From NCBI GenBank assembly GCA_016703225.1, contig JADJCM010000006.1:1-40108 (forward strand): DNA of 40,108 bases. The letters are read 5' to 3'. Position 1 is the first letter of the stretch. The number at the start of each line of letters is the position of its first letter. A program made the translations under genes and the position numbers. Below the pieces are notes generated by a model. It was not told where the DNA came from. It made no database searches and saw only the letters and a list, made by a program, of their open reading frames with translations. Below are positions 16,174-25,474 of this stretch, piece by piece. This stretch comes from Lysobacterales bacterium (lineage in GTDB: Bacteria > Pseudomonadota > Gammaproteobacteria > Xanthomonadales > Ahniellaceae).

Positions 16174-19100
16174 GCTGCGGCTCCTGGCGTGTGTTGCGAA
16201 GCGGCCGGATCCCGAACGACCGGCTGGTCGAGCCAATCGATCGATCGCATCTTGCGCACGATCACGAACTCGTCGCGGTTGGTGCCGATGGTTCCGTAGT
16301 AATTGAAGCCGTAGCTCAGCTGCGCGTAGCCGCCGATCATGTGCGTGGGCTTGAGCACGATGCGGGTCACCGAGTTGTGGATGCCACCGCGGATCTGCGT
16401 AATCTCGCTGCCGGGCGTGTTCACGATCTTCTCCTGTGCGTGGTACATCATCACCATGCCGGCATTGACGCGCTGGCTGACCACGGCGCGCGCCGCGATC
16501 GCACCGTTGACGTTGAACAACTCGACCCAGTCGTTGTCCTCGACGCCGATGCTGCGGGCGTCATCCTCCGACAACCACACGATCGGGCCACCGCGCGACA
16601 AGGTCAGCATCAGCAGGTTGTCGGTGTAGGTCGAGTGGATGCCCCATTTCTGGTGCGGCGTGATGAAGTTCAGCAGGATCTCCTGGTTACCGTTGCTGCG
16701 GCGGTTGTGCAGGGCGGCGGTGGCTTTCAGATCGACCGGCGGGCGGTAGCTAGAAAAGCCCTCGCCAAACGCCTGCATCCAGGCGTGATCCTGGTAGAAC
16801 TGTTGGCGCCCGGTGAGCGTGCGCCAGGGGATCAGCTCGTGCACGTTGGTATAGCCAGCGTTGTACGAGACATTTTCGCTCTCGATGCCGCTCCAGGTCG
16901 GCGAGCTGATGATCTTCCGCGGCTGTGCCTGGATATCGCGGTAGCGGATCTTTTCATCCTCGCGATAGAGCGCGAGGTGCGCATGCTCGCGACCGGTGAT
17001 GCGCCCCAGCGCCTCCCATGCCTTTACGGCAACATGGCCATTGGTCTCGGGGGCGAGTTGCAGCACGACCTCGCAGGCGTCGATGTCGGTCTCGATCTTC
17101 GGCATCCCGTGGGCCACACCCGACTCGCGCACCAGGCCATTGAGTTCGCCCAGTTGCCCGACTTCGGTCTGGGTCTGCCAGCCGATGCCCTTGCCGCCAT
17201 TGCCCAACCGCCCCAGCAACGGACCGAGCGCAGTAAATTGCCGGTAGACGTTCGGGTAGTCGCGTTCCACTACCGTGATCGCGGGTGCCGTCTGTCCGGG
17301 AACCAGATCGCACTCACCGCGCTTCCAGTCGCAAACGGCAAGCGGCTGGCCGAGTTCCCCCGGGGTGTCGTGCAACAAGGGCGTCAGTACGATCTCGCGT
17401 TCGCGACCGAGGTGGCCGACGCAGACTTCGCTGAACTTCTTCGCGAACCCCTTGTAGATCTCCCAGTCGCTGCGACTCTGCCAGACCGGATCAACCGCCG
17501 CCGACAGCGGATGGATGAATGGATGCATGTCGCTGGTGTTGAGGTCGTTCTTCTCGTACCAGGTCGCCGTCGGCAGAACGATGTCCGAATAGAGACAGGT
17601 CGTGCTCATGCGGAAGTCGAGCGTGACCAGCAGATCGAGCTTGCCCTCTGGCGCCTCGGCGTGCCACTTCACTTCGGAAGGCCTTGCGTCCTGCGGCCCC
17701 AAGTCCTTGCCCTGCACACCGTTATCAGTGCCCAGAAGGTGCTTGAGGAAATACTCGTGTCCCTTGCCGCTGGAACCGAGGATGTTGGAGCGCCACACGA
17801 ACATGTTGCGTGGCCAGTTTTGCGGCGCATCGGGATCGTGGCAGGCGAAGTCGAGCTTGCCTTCCTTGATCTGCTGCAGCACGTAGGCCTTGCCATCCAG
17901 GCCCGCCGCTTCCGCCTCCCGCGCCAGGGTCAACGGATTACGGTCAAGCTGCGGCGCGCTCGGCAGCCAGCCCATGCGCTCGGCTCGGACATTGAAATCG
18001 ATCGCACTACCGGAGTATTTCGATTTGTCGGCAAGGGGCGACAGGACCTCGTCCATACCCAGCTTCTCGTAACGCCATTGGTCCGTGTGGGCATAGAAGA
18101 AACTGGTGGAGTTCTGCTGCCGCGGTGGCCGCATCCAGTCGAGCGCGAAGGCGAGCGGGGTCCATCCGGTCTGCGGCCGCAACTTCTCCTGGCCCACGTA
18201 GTGCGCCCAACCGCCGCCGCTCTGCCCGATGCATCCGCACAGCATCAGCATGTTGATGACGCCGCGGTAGTTCATGTCACTGTGGTACCAGTGGTTCATG
18301 GCGGCGCCGATGATGACCATCGAGCGCCCCCGCGTTTTCTCGGCGTTCTCGGCGAACTGCCGCGCCACCGCGATGACCTGCTCGCGCGGCACCCCGGTGA
18401 TGGCCTCCTGCCACGCCGGAGTGTAGGCAAGGTCCTGGTCGTGGCTGGCCGCGCCCGAGCCCAGACCGCGGTCCACGCCGTACTGGGCCAGCTGCAGGTC
18501 GAACACGGTGGCAACACGCGCAATGCGCCCGCCGCCGCGGTCGGCCGACACCACCGGCACCTTGGCACGTCGGACGTCTCCGCCCTGGGCATTGCCGCTG
18601 AAGTGCGGGTTGTCCTGACCGCCAAAGTAGGGGAAGGCCACGTCGGCAAGCTCGTGCGCTTGCGCGGCTTGTTCCAGGACCGACAGCCGCAGCCGTACCG
18701 ATTCGCCGGCACGTCCTTCGCGCTCCTCCAGGTTCCACTTGCCGGCGTCGGCACGACCCTCCGCTCCCCAGCGAAAGCCGACCGAGCCTTGCGGCACGAC
18801 CACCGCGCCATCGAGATCGAAAGCCAGCGTCTTCCAATCGGCGTTGTTGTCCTGGCCAAGCTTGTCGGTGAAGTCACCGGCGCGAAGCAGGCGGCCCGGC
18901 ACCCAGACGACGCTGGCTTCGGCGAGCGTGCGTTCCTCCAGCAACACCAGCATCGGCAGGTCGGTGTAGCGGCGCGCGTAGTCGTCGAAGTACGGCACGC
19001 GGCGATCGACGTAGAACTCCTTGAGGATGACGTGCCCCATGGCCATCGCCAGCGCCGCGTCGGTGCCTTGCTTGGGGTGCAGCCACAGATCGGCGAGCTT

Positions 19101-19964
19101 GGAGACCTCGGCGTAGTCGGGCGTGACCGCCACCGTCTTGGCGCCGCGATAGCGCACCTCGGTGAAGAAGTGCGCGTCCGGCGTACGCGTCTGCGGCACG
19201 TTGGAGCCCCAGGCGATGATGAACTGGGCGTTGTACCAGTCGGCCGATTCGGGAACGTCGGTCTGTTCACCCCAAATTTGCGGGCTGGCTGGCGGCAGGT
19301 CGCAATACCAGTCGTAAAAACTCATGCAGACGCCGCCGATCAGCGACAGGTAGCGCGAACCAGCGGCGTAGCTGACCATGCTCATTGCCGGAATCGGCGA
19401 GAAGCCGATGATGCGGTCCGGCCCATGCTGCTTGGCGGTATAGACGTTGGCGGCGGCGATGATCTCGTTGACCTCGTCCCAGTTCGAACGCACGAACCCG
19501 CCAAGTCCGCGCACCTGCTGGTAGTCGCGGCGTTTGCCGGCATCGGCCTGAATCGCAGCCCAGGCCTCGACGGGACCGAGGCCGCGACGTGCCTCGCGCC
19601 AGTACCGCAGCAGTCGTGCGCGCACCATCGGGTACTTCACGCGATTGGCGCTGTAGAGGTACCAGGAGTAACTCGCGCCGCGTTGGCAACCGCGCGGCTC
19701 GTGGTTGGGAAGGTCCCATCGCGTGCGCGGATAGTCGGTCTGCTGCGTTTCCCAGGTGACGATGCCGCCCTTGACGTAGATCTTCCAGGAACAACTGCCG
19801 GTGCAGTTCACGCCATGCGTGGAGCGCACGATCTTGTCGTGTGCCCAGCGATTTCGGTAGGCGTCCTCCCAGGTCCGGTCCTCACCGGTAACGCGACCAT
19901 GGCCGGCGGCGAAAGATTCGCGAGGCAGGACGAAGTGCTTCAGTCGATCGAGGAAATGGCTCAT
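16170..19964 (-). CDS. narG: Respiratory nitrate reductase alpha subunit NarG
   Basis: Catalytic subunit of 1264 residues that reduces nitrate to nitrite on the cytoplasmic side. The N-terminus (MSHFLDRLKHF) lacks a twin-arginine export signal. The FS0 cluster uses a His and three Cys in HGVNCTGSCSW and RGCQRGASYSW. The Asp ligand to molybdenum lies in SFYDWYCDLPPASP. The bis-MGD binding segments are spread along the chain, and the C-terminal domain has YHAQEKIVNTPGSEITQIRG and GGYAQLSYGFNYYGTIGTNR, both conserved in NarG. The frame is fully intact over 3.8 kb. It starts 7 bases after narK2. Confidence 0.97.
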   Translation of the reverse strand: MSHFLDRLKHFVLPRESFAAGHGRVTGEDRTWEDAYRNRWAHDKIVRSTHGVNCTGSCSWKIYVKGGIVTWETQQTDYPRTRWDLPNHEPRGCQRGASYSWYLYSANRVKYPMVRARLLRYWREARRGLGPVEAWAAIQADAGKRRDYQQVRGLGGFVRSNWDEVNEIIAAANVYTAKQHGPDRIIGFSPIPAMSMVSYAAGSRYLSLIGGVCMSFYDWYCDLPPASPQIWGEQTDVPESADWYNAQFIIAWGSNVPQTRTPDAHFFTEVRYRGAKTVAVTPDYAEVSKLADLWLHPKQGTDAALAMAMGHVILKEFYVDRRVPYFDDYARRYTDLPMLVLLEERTLAEASVVWVPGRLLRAGDFTDKLGQDNNADWKTLAFDLDGAVVVPQGSVGFRWGAEGRADAGKWNLEEREGRAGESVRLRLSVLEQAAQAHELADVAFPYFGGQDNPHFSGNAQGGDVRRAKVPVVSADRGGGRIARVATVFDLQLAQYGVDRGLGSGAASHDQDLAYTPAWQEAITGVPREQVIAVARQFAENAEKTRGRSMVIIGAAMNHWYHSDMNYRGVINMLMLCGCIGQSGGGWAHYVGQEKLRPQTGWTPLAFALDWMRPPRQQNSTSFFYAHTDQWRYEKLGMDEVLSPLADKSKYSGSAIDFNVRAERMGWLPSAPQLDRNPLTLAREAEAAGLDGKAYVLQQIKEGKLDFACHDPDAPQNWPRNMFVWRSNILGSSGKGHEYFLKHLLGTDNGVQGKDLGPQDARPSEVKWHAEAPEGKLDLLVTLDFRMSTTCLYSDIVLPTATWYEKNDLNTSDMHPFIHPLSAAVDPVWQSRSDWEIYKGFAKKFSEVCVGHLGREREIVLTPLLHDTPGELGQPLAVCDWKRGECDLVPGQTAPAITVVERDYPNVYRQFTALGPLLGRLGNGGKGIGWQTQTEVGQLGELNGLVRESGVAHGMPKIETDIDACEVVLQLAPETNGHVAVKAWEALGRITGREHAHLALYREDEKIRYRDIQAQPRKIISSPTWSGIESENVSYNAGYTNVHELIPWRTLTGRQQFYQDHAWMQAFGEGFSSYRPPVDLKATAALHNRRSNGNQEILLNFITPHQKWGIHSTYTDNLLMLTLSRGGPIVWLSEDDARSIGVEDNDWVELFNVNGAIAARAVVSQRVNAGMVMMYHAQEKIVNTPGSEITQIRGGIHNSVTRIVLKPTHMIGGYAQLSYGFNYYGTIGTNRDEFVIVRKMRSIDWLDQPVVRDPAASQHTPGAAA

Positions 19965-19971
19965 GGCGCTC

Positions 19972-21624
19972 TCAGGGATTCTTCACGTAGGCGCTCGCGC
20001 GCAGGTAAAACCACCAGTTCAGCAACAGACAAAGTCCATAGAAGGCAGCGAACCCGTACATCGCGTATTGCGGCGTGCCACGGGTGATCTGGTCGCCGAT
20101 CACTACCGGCGCTACGAACGCACCGTAGGCGGCCACTGCCGACGTCCAACCCAGCACCGGACCCGCTTGCTGACGATCGAAAAGCACGCCGATGGTGCGA
20201 AAGGTGCTGCCATTGCCGATGCCGCTGGCAAAGAACAGCAGCAGGAACAAGCTCAGGAATGCCGGGAAATACTGCTCCGGGGTGGCCGACTGATAGGCCT
20301 GCATCATCACGTAGCCCACGGCCACCGAGGCGAGCGCCATGATCATCGAGATCACCTGGGTGACGATCGAACCGCCCCATCGATCCGAAATCCAGCCGCC
20401 GATCGGTCGCACCGAAGCGCCCACGAAGGGACCGATCCAGGCATAGGTGAAGGGCGAAGGTGCGTTCGGGTTCTTCAACACGTGCTGGATCACGCCATCG
20501 GCATCGGCGACATGACTGACGCCGAAAATCACCGCGATCGACAGCGGCAACGCCATCGAGAAGCCGATGAACGAGCCGAAGGTCACGATGTACAAGGCGG
20601 TCATGGACCAGGTGTGTCGATCCCTGAAGATCGCAAATTGCCGGTCAACGCCCTCCTTCATCGTGCCGAACGCGGCCAGCTTCATCACCAGGAGTGCGGC
20701 GAGCACATCGAGCGGAACAGCCACCCACATGTTGAGGAGACCAAGTCCCGTGGGCTGCGGGAGATACAGGTAGAGGATTGCGATCGAAGGCACGAACGCA
20801 AGCGTGTACAGGTAGGTGATCTTGGCGAATGCGACGATCGGCGAGCCCGTCGTCGGCGAAACCGCGCGCAAGTTGTTCATGCCCCACCAGCAGGCGAGGG
20901 ACAACGGCACCAGCGACACCACCCAGGCGAAGCCAGCGTTCTGAATCCAGGTCGGGGTCCCCGCGGCTATCTTCCCGAAGATCCACCCGCTGTCTTTCTG
21001 CAGCGGCATCGGCTCCCCGCCAAACGTCCCGAACAAGCTCGCCGTCATCACCAGCGGGATCACGATCTGCATCGTGGTGACGCCGAAGTTTCCGATCCCT
21101 GCGTTCAGTCCGAGCGCGGTGCCCTGCAGCCGCTTCGGGAAGAAGGTACTGATGTTGGACATCGAACTGGCGAAGTTGCCACCGCCCACACCGGACCACA
21201 ACGCCATCAGCTGAAACACCCACAGCGGCCATTCCGGGTGCTGCAATGCAATCCCGGTTCCGATGGCCGGGGCGAGCAACATGGCGGTGGTCAGGGTGAT
21301 GGTGTTGCGTCCCCCTGCGAGCCGCACCAGGAACGACGCCGGGATGCGCATGGTCGCGCCGGAGATGCCGGCGATCGCCGTCAGCGTGAACAGCTCGGCC
21401 TGGGTGAACGGAAACCCCAGGTTGAGCATCTGCACGCTGATGATGCCCCACATCCCCCACACCGCGAAGCCACACAACAATGCCGGCACCGATAGCAGCA
21501 GGTTGCGGTAGGCGATGCGGCGGCCGCGCCGCTGCCAAAATGCTTCGTCCTCGGGCGACCACTCGACGATATCGCCGGCGGCACTTGCACCGGCCGGATT
21601 GACCACGGGGTTGTTCACGGACAT
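19972..21624 (-). CDS. narK2: Nitrate/nitrite antiporter NarK2-type (MFS)
   Basis: Major facilitator transporter of 550 residues. The N-terminal 40 residues are polar (SPEDEAFWQRRGRRIAYRNL), followed by about 12 membrane helices. The nitrate-porter signatures are the Arg/Gly-rich loops AGISGATMRIPASF, near helix 2, and the later SVRPIGGWISDRWGG; the Gly-rich GVGGGNFASSMSNISTFFP marks nitrate signature 1. In denitrifiers with two fused or adjacent NarK proteins, one is a nitrate/proton symporter and the other a nitrate/nitrite exchanger; the longer NarK2 type is assigned the exchange role here. That assignment is inferred from order and family. It has GGAG upstream of ATG 21624. Confidence 0.88.
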   Translation of the reverse strand: MSVNNPVVNPAGASAAGDIVEWSPEDEAFWQRRGRRIAYRNLLLSVPALLCGFAVWGMWGIISVQMLNLGFPFTQAELFTLTAIAGISGATMRIPASFLVRLAGGRNTITLTTAMLLAPAIGTGIALQHPEWPLWVFQLMALWSGVGGGNFASSMSNISTFFPKRLQGTALGLNAGIGNFGVTTMQIVIPLVMTASLFGTFGGEPMPLQKDSGWIFGKIAAGTPTWIQNAGFAWVVSLVPLSLACWWGMNNLRAVSPTTGSPIVAFAKITYLYTLAFVPSIAILYLYLPQPTGLGLLNMWVAVPLDVLAALLVMKLAAFGTMKEGVDRQFAIFRDRHTWSMTALYIVTFGSFIGFSMALPLSIAVIFGVSHVADADGVIQHVLKNPNAPSPFTYAWIGPFVGASVRPIGGWISDRWGGSIVTQVISMIMALASVAVGYVMMQAYQSATPEQYFPAFLSLFLLLFFASGIGNGSTFRTIGVLFDRQQAGPVLGWTSAVAAYGAFVAPVVIGDQITRGTPQYAMYGFAAFYGLCLLLNWWFYLRASAYVKNP

Positions 21625-21654
21625 GGGGGAGACTCCAGAGAATCGTGGCGGCAG

Positions 21655-22923
21655 TCAGTGCGCGGTCGCGTCAGGCCAGATCGCTGCGTGGGCGTCGCGG
21701 CCCATCAGCTCGGTGCGACGCACCTCGGTCCAGTACATCCAGATCAGCGAGACCCAGACCACACCGTAGAGCAGCATAAAGGCGCTGCTACGCACGCCGG
21801 TCAAATCAACGAGGGCGCCGAACAGAATCGGCAGCACGAACCCGCCGAGACCACCCGCCAGTCCGACGATGCCGCTGACCGTGCCGATGTCGTCGGGGTA
21901 CTCATCGCTGATGTACTTGAAGACACTGGCCTTGCCGAACGCCCATGCCAGACCCAGGGTGAACATCAGCAGCGTGAACACCCAAACGTTCAGCCCGATG
22001 TGGAAGGTGCGCGGGCCATTCACGGTGAGCACGGTGAACTCGGTCTGCGGATAGGACAAGATGAACAGGCAGATCCAACTGGCCCACATCACCCACCAGG
22101 TGACGCTGTGCGCGCCATAACGATCGGACAGCCAGCCACCAAACGCGCGCAGCACACCGCCGGGCAGCGAAAAACAGGCTGCCAGCAACGCCGCAGTGCG
22201 AATGTCGAGACCATATTCGCCGACGTAGTACTGCACCATCCACAGGCTCAGCGCGACGTAGCCACCGAAGACGATGCTGTAGTACTGGCAGTACTTGAGC
22301 ACGCGCGGATCCTTGAGCAACTGGATCTGGTCGCGGATGCGCACGTTTCTCGACACGCGGTGGCTTGGATCGCTGTGGCTGAACAGCCAGAACAGGATCA
22401 GCGCCCCGAGCATCGCTGCGGCGTAGACCTTCGGCACCATCGTCCAACCGAATGCGACGACCAGTCCGGGCGCGATGAACTTGTTCACCGCGGCACCAGA
22501 GTTGCCGGCACCGTACACACCCATCGCGAAGCCCTGGCGGTTGCGCGGAAACCAGCGCGCGACGTAGGGCGTTCCGACCGAAAACGCACCGCCGGCGAGG
22601 CCGACCACCAGACCGATCAGCAGGAAGTGCCAGTACTCGGTGGCATAACTCATCATCCAGATGGCTGGGACCGTCGTGGCCATCAACACGGCCATCACCA
22701 CGCGACCACCGAAACGATCCGTCCAGATACCAAGCGGCACGCGGATCAGCGACCCGGTCAACACCGGCGTCGCGGTCAGCAGGCCGAACTCGGTGGCATT
22801 CAGACCCAACTGCGCCTTCAGCGGGATGCCGATGACACCGAACATCATCCACACCATGAAGCAAACGGTAAACGCCAGCGTGCTGACCACCAGCACGGAC
22901 AAGGCTTGGCTTGGCTTTCTCAT
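21655..22923 (-). CDS. narK1: Nitrate/proton symporter NarK1-type (MFS)
   Basis: MFS transporter of 422 residues, first gene of the nar operon. The start MRKPSQALSVLVVSTLAFTV at 22923 gives a cytoplasmic tip and then helix 1; the longer open frame upstream is GC-rich and unlike the family. Twelve helices are visible. Nitrate signatures include GSLIRVPLGIWTDRFGGR after helix 2 and GLAGGAFSVGTPYVARWFP in helix 5. The second half has GGVLRAFGGWLSDRYG and GTVSGIVGLAGGLGGFVLPI. It is followed by narK2 after 30 bases. It probably brings nitrate in with protons to start respiration. Confidence 0.88.
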   Translation of the reverse strand: MRKPSQALSVLVVSTLAFTVCFMVWMMFGVIGIPLKAQLGLNATEFGLLTATPVLTGSLIRVPLGIWTDRFGGRVVMAVLMATTVPAIWMMSYATEYWHFLLIGLVVGLAGGAFSVGTPYVARWFPRNRQGFAMGVYGAGNSGAAVNKFIAPGLVVAFGWTMVPKVYAAAMLGALILFWLFSHSDPSHRVSRNVRIRDQIQLLKDPRVLKYCQYYSIVFGGYVALSLWMVQYYVGEYGLDIRTAALLAACFSLPGGVLRAFGGWLSDRYGAHSVTWWVMWASWICLFILSYPQTEFTVLTVNGPRTFHIGLNVWVFTLLMFTLGLAWAFGKASVFKYISDEYPDDIGTVSGIVGLAGGLGGFVLPILFGALVDLTGVRSSAFMLLYGVVWVSLIWMYWTEVRRTELMGRDAHAAIWPDATAH

Positions 22924-23518
22924 CCGGAGGGCTCCGACAACGCGTCGGTCGCATGCTAGAAAAACCCGGCCGACTGCGGTATCCACCGCCCGGCCCGATG
23001 AACACTGCCGACCGGAGGATGGCGCCGGCCGTAGCATCCGCCGAAAGAACTATGCGGGGACAAGTCCCGCTCCGCGAAGCGCCTTGCAGCCCGTTGAAAA
23101 TCCCGGGAGCCACCCCTCGCTCGGCGAGTTCAAGTTTGAATTGCAACGCGGCTGAAGGAATCGGCGTGTCGATTCGCGTTCGAAGGCCCCGCCGGGGCGA
23201 TCGTGGGCGTCTCACTCCTCCGGTCGCACCGAGCTGGCGTCTTCCTCAACTGACCACTACCCACTGCGCCGCAGTGGTCGATCGGTGGCGCCCGGCAGAA
23301 CGGCCGTCCGAGGCATGGAACCCATGACGTCCCGAACGATGCTCCGTACGCATCGGCTGGTTGCGTGAGCGCACATCGGCAACTCATCGCTCACCTCGCG
23401 CGTGAACCATCCGGGGCACCACTCTTCTGACAACTCTGGGCACGTCCACCACGCCACCAGCCAGAGCGCGGCACGACGCAGCGCCGGGTCCGCAATGGAC
23501 CGAAACGCGGTCCACGGA
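22924..23518. other. Spacer upstream of narK1, with a possible minus-strand coding scrap
   Basis: About 600 bases. The first 250 must hold the nar operon promoter. I see no good FNR box; a dyad TTCAA-GT-TTGAA lies at 23129-23140. From about 23300 to 23560 the minus strand is open and reads plausibly as protein (IADPALRRAALWLVAWWTCP, ELSEEWCPGWFTREVSDELP), but I do not recognise it and find no good start. It is probably debris of the accessory region. Confidence 0.35.
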
Positions 23519-23743
23519 TCACCCACGATTGGCGAGATGGCGTGGCGCGGGATGCGCGCGTTCCCGCGTGCGCGGCGGCGACACGGCTTCCACTGCCGAC
23601 TTCGTCGCCGCGAGGTCTTCACTCAGTGCCGCGTCCCACAGTCCGTGCTGCTCCGCGGTGAACTGCTCCGAGCGCACCCCGAAGCGGTGCCGGCGCAGCG
23701 TAAGCGTCCGGCCAACCCACCTTTCCGCAGCGGCCAGGCCGTG
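23519..23743 (-). pseudogene. Scrap of an IS66-family transposase (TnpC) N-terminal region
   Basis: About 74 codons resemble the N-terminal part of IS66-type TnpC: TLRRHRFGVRSEQFTAEQHG, then LWDAALSEDLAATKSAVEAV. The motif L-x-R-x-R-F-G-x-R-S-E-x-x is the usual entry to that family, followed by an acidic Ala-rich helix. The DDE core and the zinc motif are absent. It stays in frame with the 3' extension of the unknown gene at 24340, so a deletion may have joined the two. It is inactive. Confidence 0.5.
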
Positions 23744-24340
23744 CTTACGCCGCGGCCGGCTTCCAGGAGTCGAGCGGCAACGATGCAACAAATAGACTGG
23801 TCGGTTGGCAGCAACCTCTGACGGCGCAGAGCTGACGTTGATCGAAACGGTGACCCGTCTGCCAACGATGGGACGCAACAACGAGCCCGTGAGGCGGACG
23901 GTCATAGTCGTCACCCCGAATCCTCGCGAGCCGGGCCTGGCGTCACTCTCCGCCCCTCGGCGACTCTGTGACTCAAACCGAAGTTGTCTTGACCTGATCG
24001 CGGCGCAGTCGCCGCTCACAGCGCAGCGCGCATTCGGGTCCAGACGCAACGCTGCGCGATGCGCGACGATCCACTGCTTGTCGAAGTTCGGATGGATGCC
24101 CTCGAGATAGATGCGCGACCAGATCGCCAGATGCAGCGCGTCGTACAAGGGTTCCCAGCTCGCTTCCAACTGCGGATTCGCCGCGAGCACATGCGCAAAG
24201 ATGCCGAAGGCACACAAGGCCGGAAAGACGTGTCGCTGGTCCTGATTGATCAACTCCCCTTCACGCGCCAGTGCCAGCAGTGCCATGAAGGCGTCGAGGG
24301 ATTTCAGGTCGCGCAGTTCCAGGACGCGCTCGCGGCTCAT
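23519..24340 (-). CDS. Uncharacterised protein B, with an odd C-terminal extension
   Basis: The ATG at 24340 overlaps the stop of the preceding gene (ATGA). The first 110 residues look like a real globular helical protein: MSRERVLELRDLKSLDAFMA, LINQDQRHVFPALCAFGIFA and PLYDALHLAIWSRIYLEGIH. After about position 24000 the sequence becomes low in pattern (Arg/Ser-rich) and then runs into the IS66-like scrap, ending at 23519. The true end was probably close to 24000 and was lost by a deletion, or a frameshift hides it. I do not recognise the family. Its pairing with protein A suggests that the two act together. Confidence 0.45.
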   Translation of the reverse strand: MSRERVLELRDLKSLDAFMALLALAREGELINQDQRHVFPALCAFGIFAHVLAANPQLEASWEPLYDALHLAIWSRIYLEGIHPNFDKQWIVAHRAALRLDPNARCAVSGDCAAIRSRQLRFESQSRRGAESDARPGSRGFGVTTMTVRLTGSLLRPIVGRRVTVSINVSSAPSEVAANRPVYLLHRCRSTPGSRPRRKHGLAAAERWVGRTLTLRRHRFGVRSEQFTAEQHGLWDAALSEDLAATKSAVEAVSPPRTRERAHPAPRHLANRG

Positions 24341-24786
24341 CGCGTGGCGAGGAAAGCGGCCCATGGCATTGGGCCAGCGGACAGGAACAGCAACTTGCGA
24401 ATCCTCGGCGGCAAGTGCGTCATCTCCTCATGCAGTTCCGGCAGCGTCAGCTTGAACGGCTCGCGCAACAAGTCCCACAGCCACAGGTCGCGCCATCGGC
24501 GCAACCGCGTCTTGCCCGCAAAACGCGACTCCACCAGGGCAATCGTTTCGTCCGAAGGTGCCTTGCCGTAGCGCCATTGCCGGTACTTCCCGGAAAACTG
24601 CCGCAGGCCGTCTGGCCCCAAGCGGCCGTGGTCATCGTCAATCTGCCGCGCCAGTTCATTGGCCGACGTCTCGTTCAGTCCGCGGCACAGATCCTCGAAG
24701 CACGCGGTCCCTCGACACTTGTCGATCCGCGCCTCGTGTTCGCGCAACATCGCCGCAGTGGGAGGAGATCGAAATGGAAGCGCCAT
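24337..24786 (-). CDS. Uncharacterised protein A
   Basis: A 149-residue protein, first of a two-gene unit with protein B. It is charged and mostly helical, with several Trp/Arg-rich parts: CRGTACFEDLCRGLNETSA, GKYRQWRYGKAPSDETIALV, LRRWRDLWLWDLLREPFKLT and LPPRIRKLLFLSAGPMPWAA. There are no signal peptide, membrane helices or known catalytic motif. The gene faces away from the helix-turn-helix gene at 24919, and a 31-bp perfect palindrome lies between their starts. It may belong to the transposon or flank it. Confidence 0.55.
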   Translation of the reverse strand: MALPFRSPPTAAMLREHEARIDKCRGTACFEDLCRGLNETSANELARQIDDDHGRLGPDGLRQFSGKYRQWRYGKAPSDETIALVESRFAGKTRLRRWRDLWLWDLLREPFKLTLPELHEEMTHLPPRIRKLLFLSAGPMPWAAFLATR

Positions 24787-24829
24787 GTGCCGATGTTTGC
24801 ATACGTCACGCTCGGTTGGGGCTAGTCAC

Positions 24830-24860
24830 TGAGTACCGATTTCCTGGAAATCGGTACTCA
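24830..24860. repeat. 31-bp perfect palindrome between divergent genes
   Basis: TGAGTACCGATTTCC-T-GGAAATCGGTACTCA: two 15-base arms around a single T, with no mismatch. It lies 44 bases from the start of protein A and 59 bases from the start of the HTH-like gene, so both promoters would overlap it. It may be an operator shared by the divergent genes. As RNA it would form a tight hairpin, but without a T run it is not a standard terminator. Confidence 0.8.
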
Positions 24861-24918
24861 ATTGTGCGGCGCACGCCCGGTTGTTACGGTCGCTGCAACT
24901 TCAGTGACCAGCCCCGAC

Positions 24919-25239
24919 ATGCCCGAACCAGCGCTGACCTCCCTGCCCTCTGCCGATGCCCTCGAACTTGAGGTCGCGCTGACGCGGATGCTCGGCGCCG
25001 TGGTCGGCGGCGCCGCCTTGACGCGCGCCCTTGGCTATCCCTCCCAGGCGGCGTTTCGCCAGGCGCTCGTTCGCAACCGCGTGCCGGTACCGGTGTTCGA
25101 AGTCGAGGGACGCCGCGGGCGCTTCGCGCTCGCGCGTGACCTAGCGATGTGGATGGCGGCGCAGCGCGCGCGACCGATCAATCGACCCGAATCCGCAGGC
25201 AGCGACGATGAGGGCGAACCGAAGGCGGCGCGCCGATGA
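24919..25239 (+). CDS. Small helix-turn-helix-like protein next to the tns genes
   Basis: A 106-residue protein starting MPEPALTSLPSADALELEVA. The core, GGAALTRALGYPSQAAFRQA, looks like a helix-turn-helix, followed by VPVPVFEVEGRRGRFALARD, a wing-like segment, and WMAAQR. This arrangement is like AlpA/excisionase-type DNA-binding proteins and short unannotated genes found near integrases and transposons. The C-terminal tail is polar and basic. It stands 400 bases before tnsA on the same strand and next to the 31-bp palindrome, which could be its binding site. Function is inferred only. Confidence 0.55.
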   Translation: MPEPALTSLPSADALELEVALTRMLGAVVGGAALTRALGYPSQAAFRQALVRNRVPVPVFEVEGRRGRFALARDLAMWMAAQRARPINRPESAGSDDEGEPKAARR

Positions 25240-25263
25240 ATCGGATCATTCGATGCGCCCGAC

Positions 25264-25470
25264 TTGATCTCGGGCAGGCCACGCGCTTCTCGAACGCGAA
25301 CGACGGTGCCGCCGGTCGATCACGTCGCGCAGGGCGTTCGTCTCAAATCAGGCGCCGGGTCTTGGGCCGCGCTGCTCGCGCAATCAGCAGCCACCGAGGA
25401 GGCCGCCCGCATGACGAAGCTTGACTTCGCGCTACCCGGATCGTGCTTCAAACACCCATCCCGGAAATGA
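25264..25470 (+). CDS. Possible small unknown protein between the HTH-like gene and tnsA
   Basis: An open frame with a balanced stretch VPPVDHVAQGVRLKSGAGSW followed by AALLAQSAATEEAARMTKLD. It ends at a TGA directly before a hairpin. The start is unclear, since an ATG overlapping the previous stop (25236) lies in another frame, so one frameshift may be hidden. I do not recognise it, and it could be spurious. Confidence 0.3.
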   Translation: MISGRPRASRTRTTVPPVDHVAQGVRLKSGAGSWAALLAQSAATEEAARMTKLDFALPGSCFKHPSRK

Positions 25471-25474
25471 AAAA

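Noticed and set aside
16191..20087. A 1298-codon plus-strand frame opposite narG
   Set aside because: It is antisense to a gene with every NarG motif. Long antisense frames are common in GC-rich genes, and its composition is Arg/His/Val-rich with no domain.
23435..23444. TCTGGGCACG as a possible left-end copy of the repeat core
   Set aside because: A ten-base match to the inverted second repeat exists, but I found no neighbours at 30-32 bp spacing, and the spot reads as possible coding sequence. It is too weak to place the left end.
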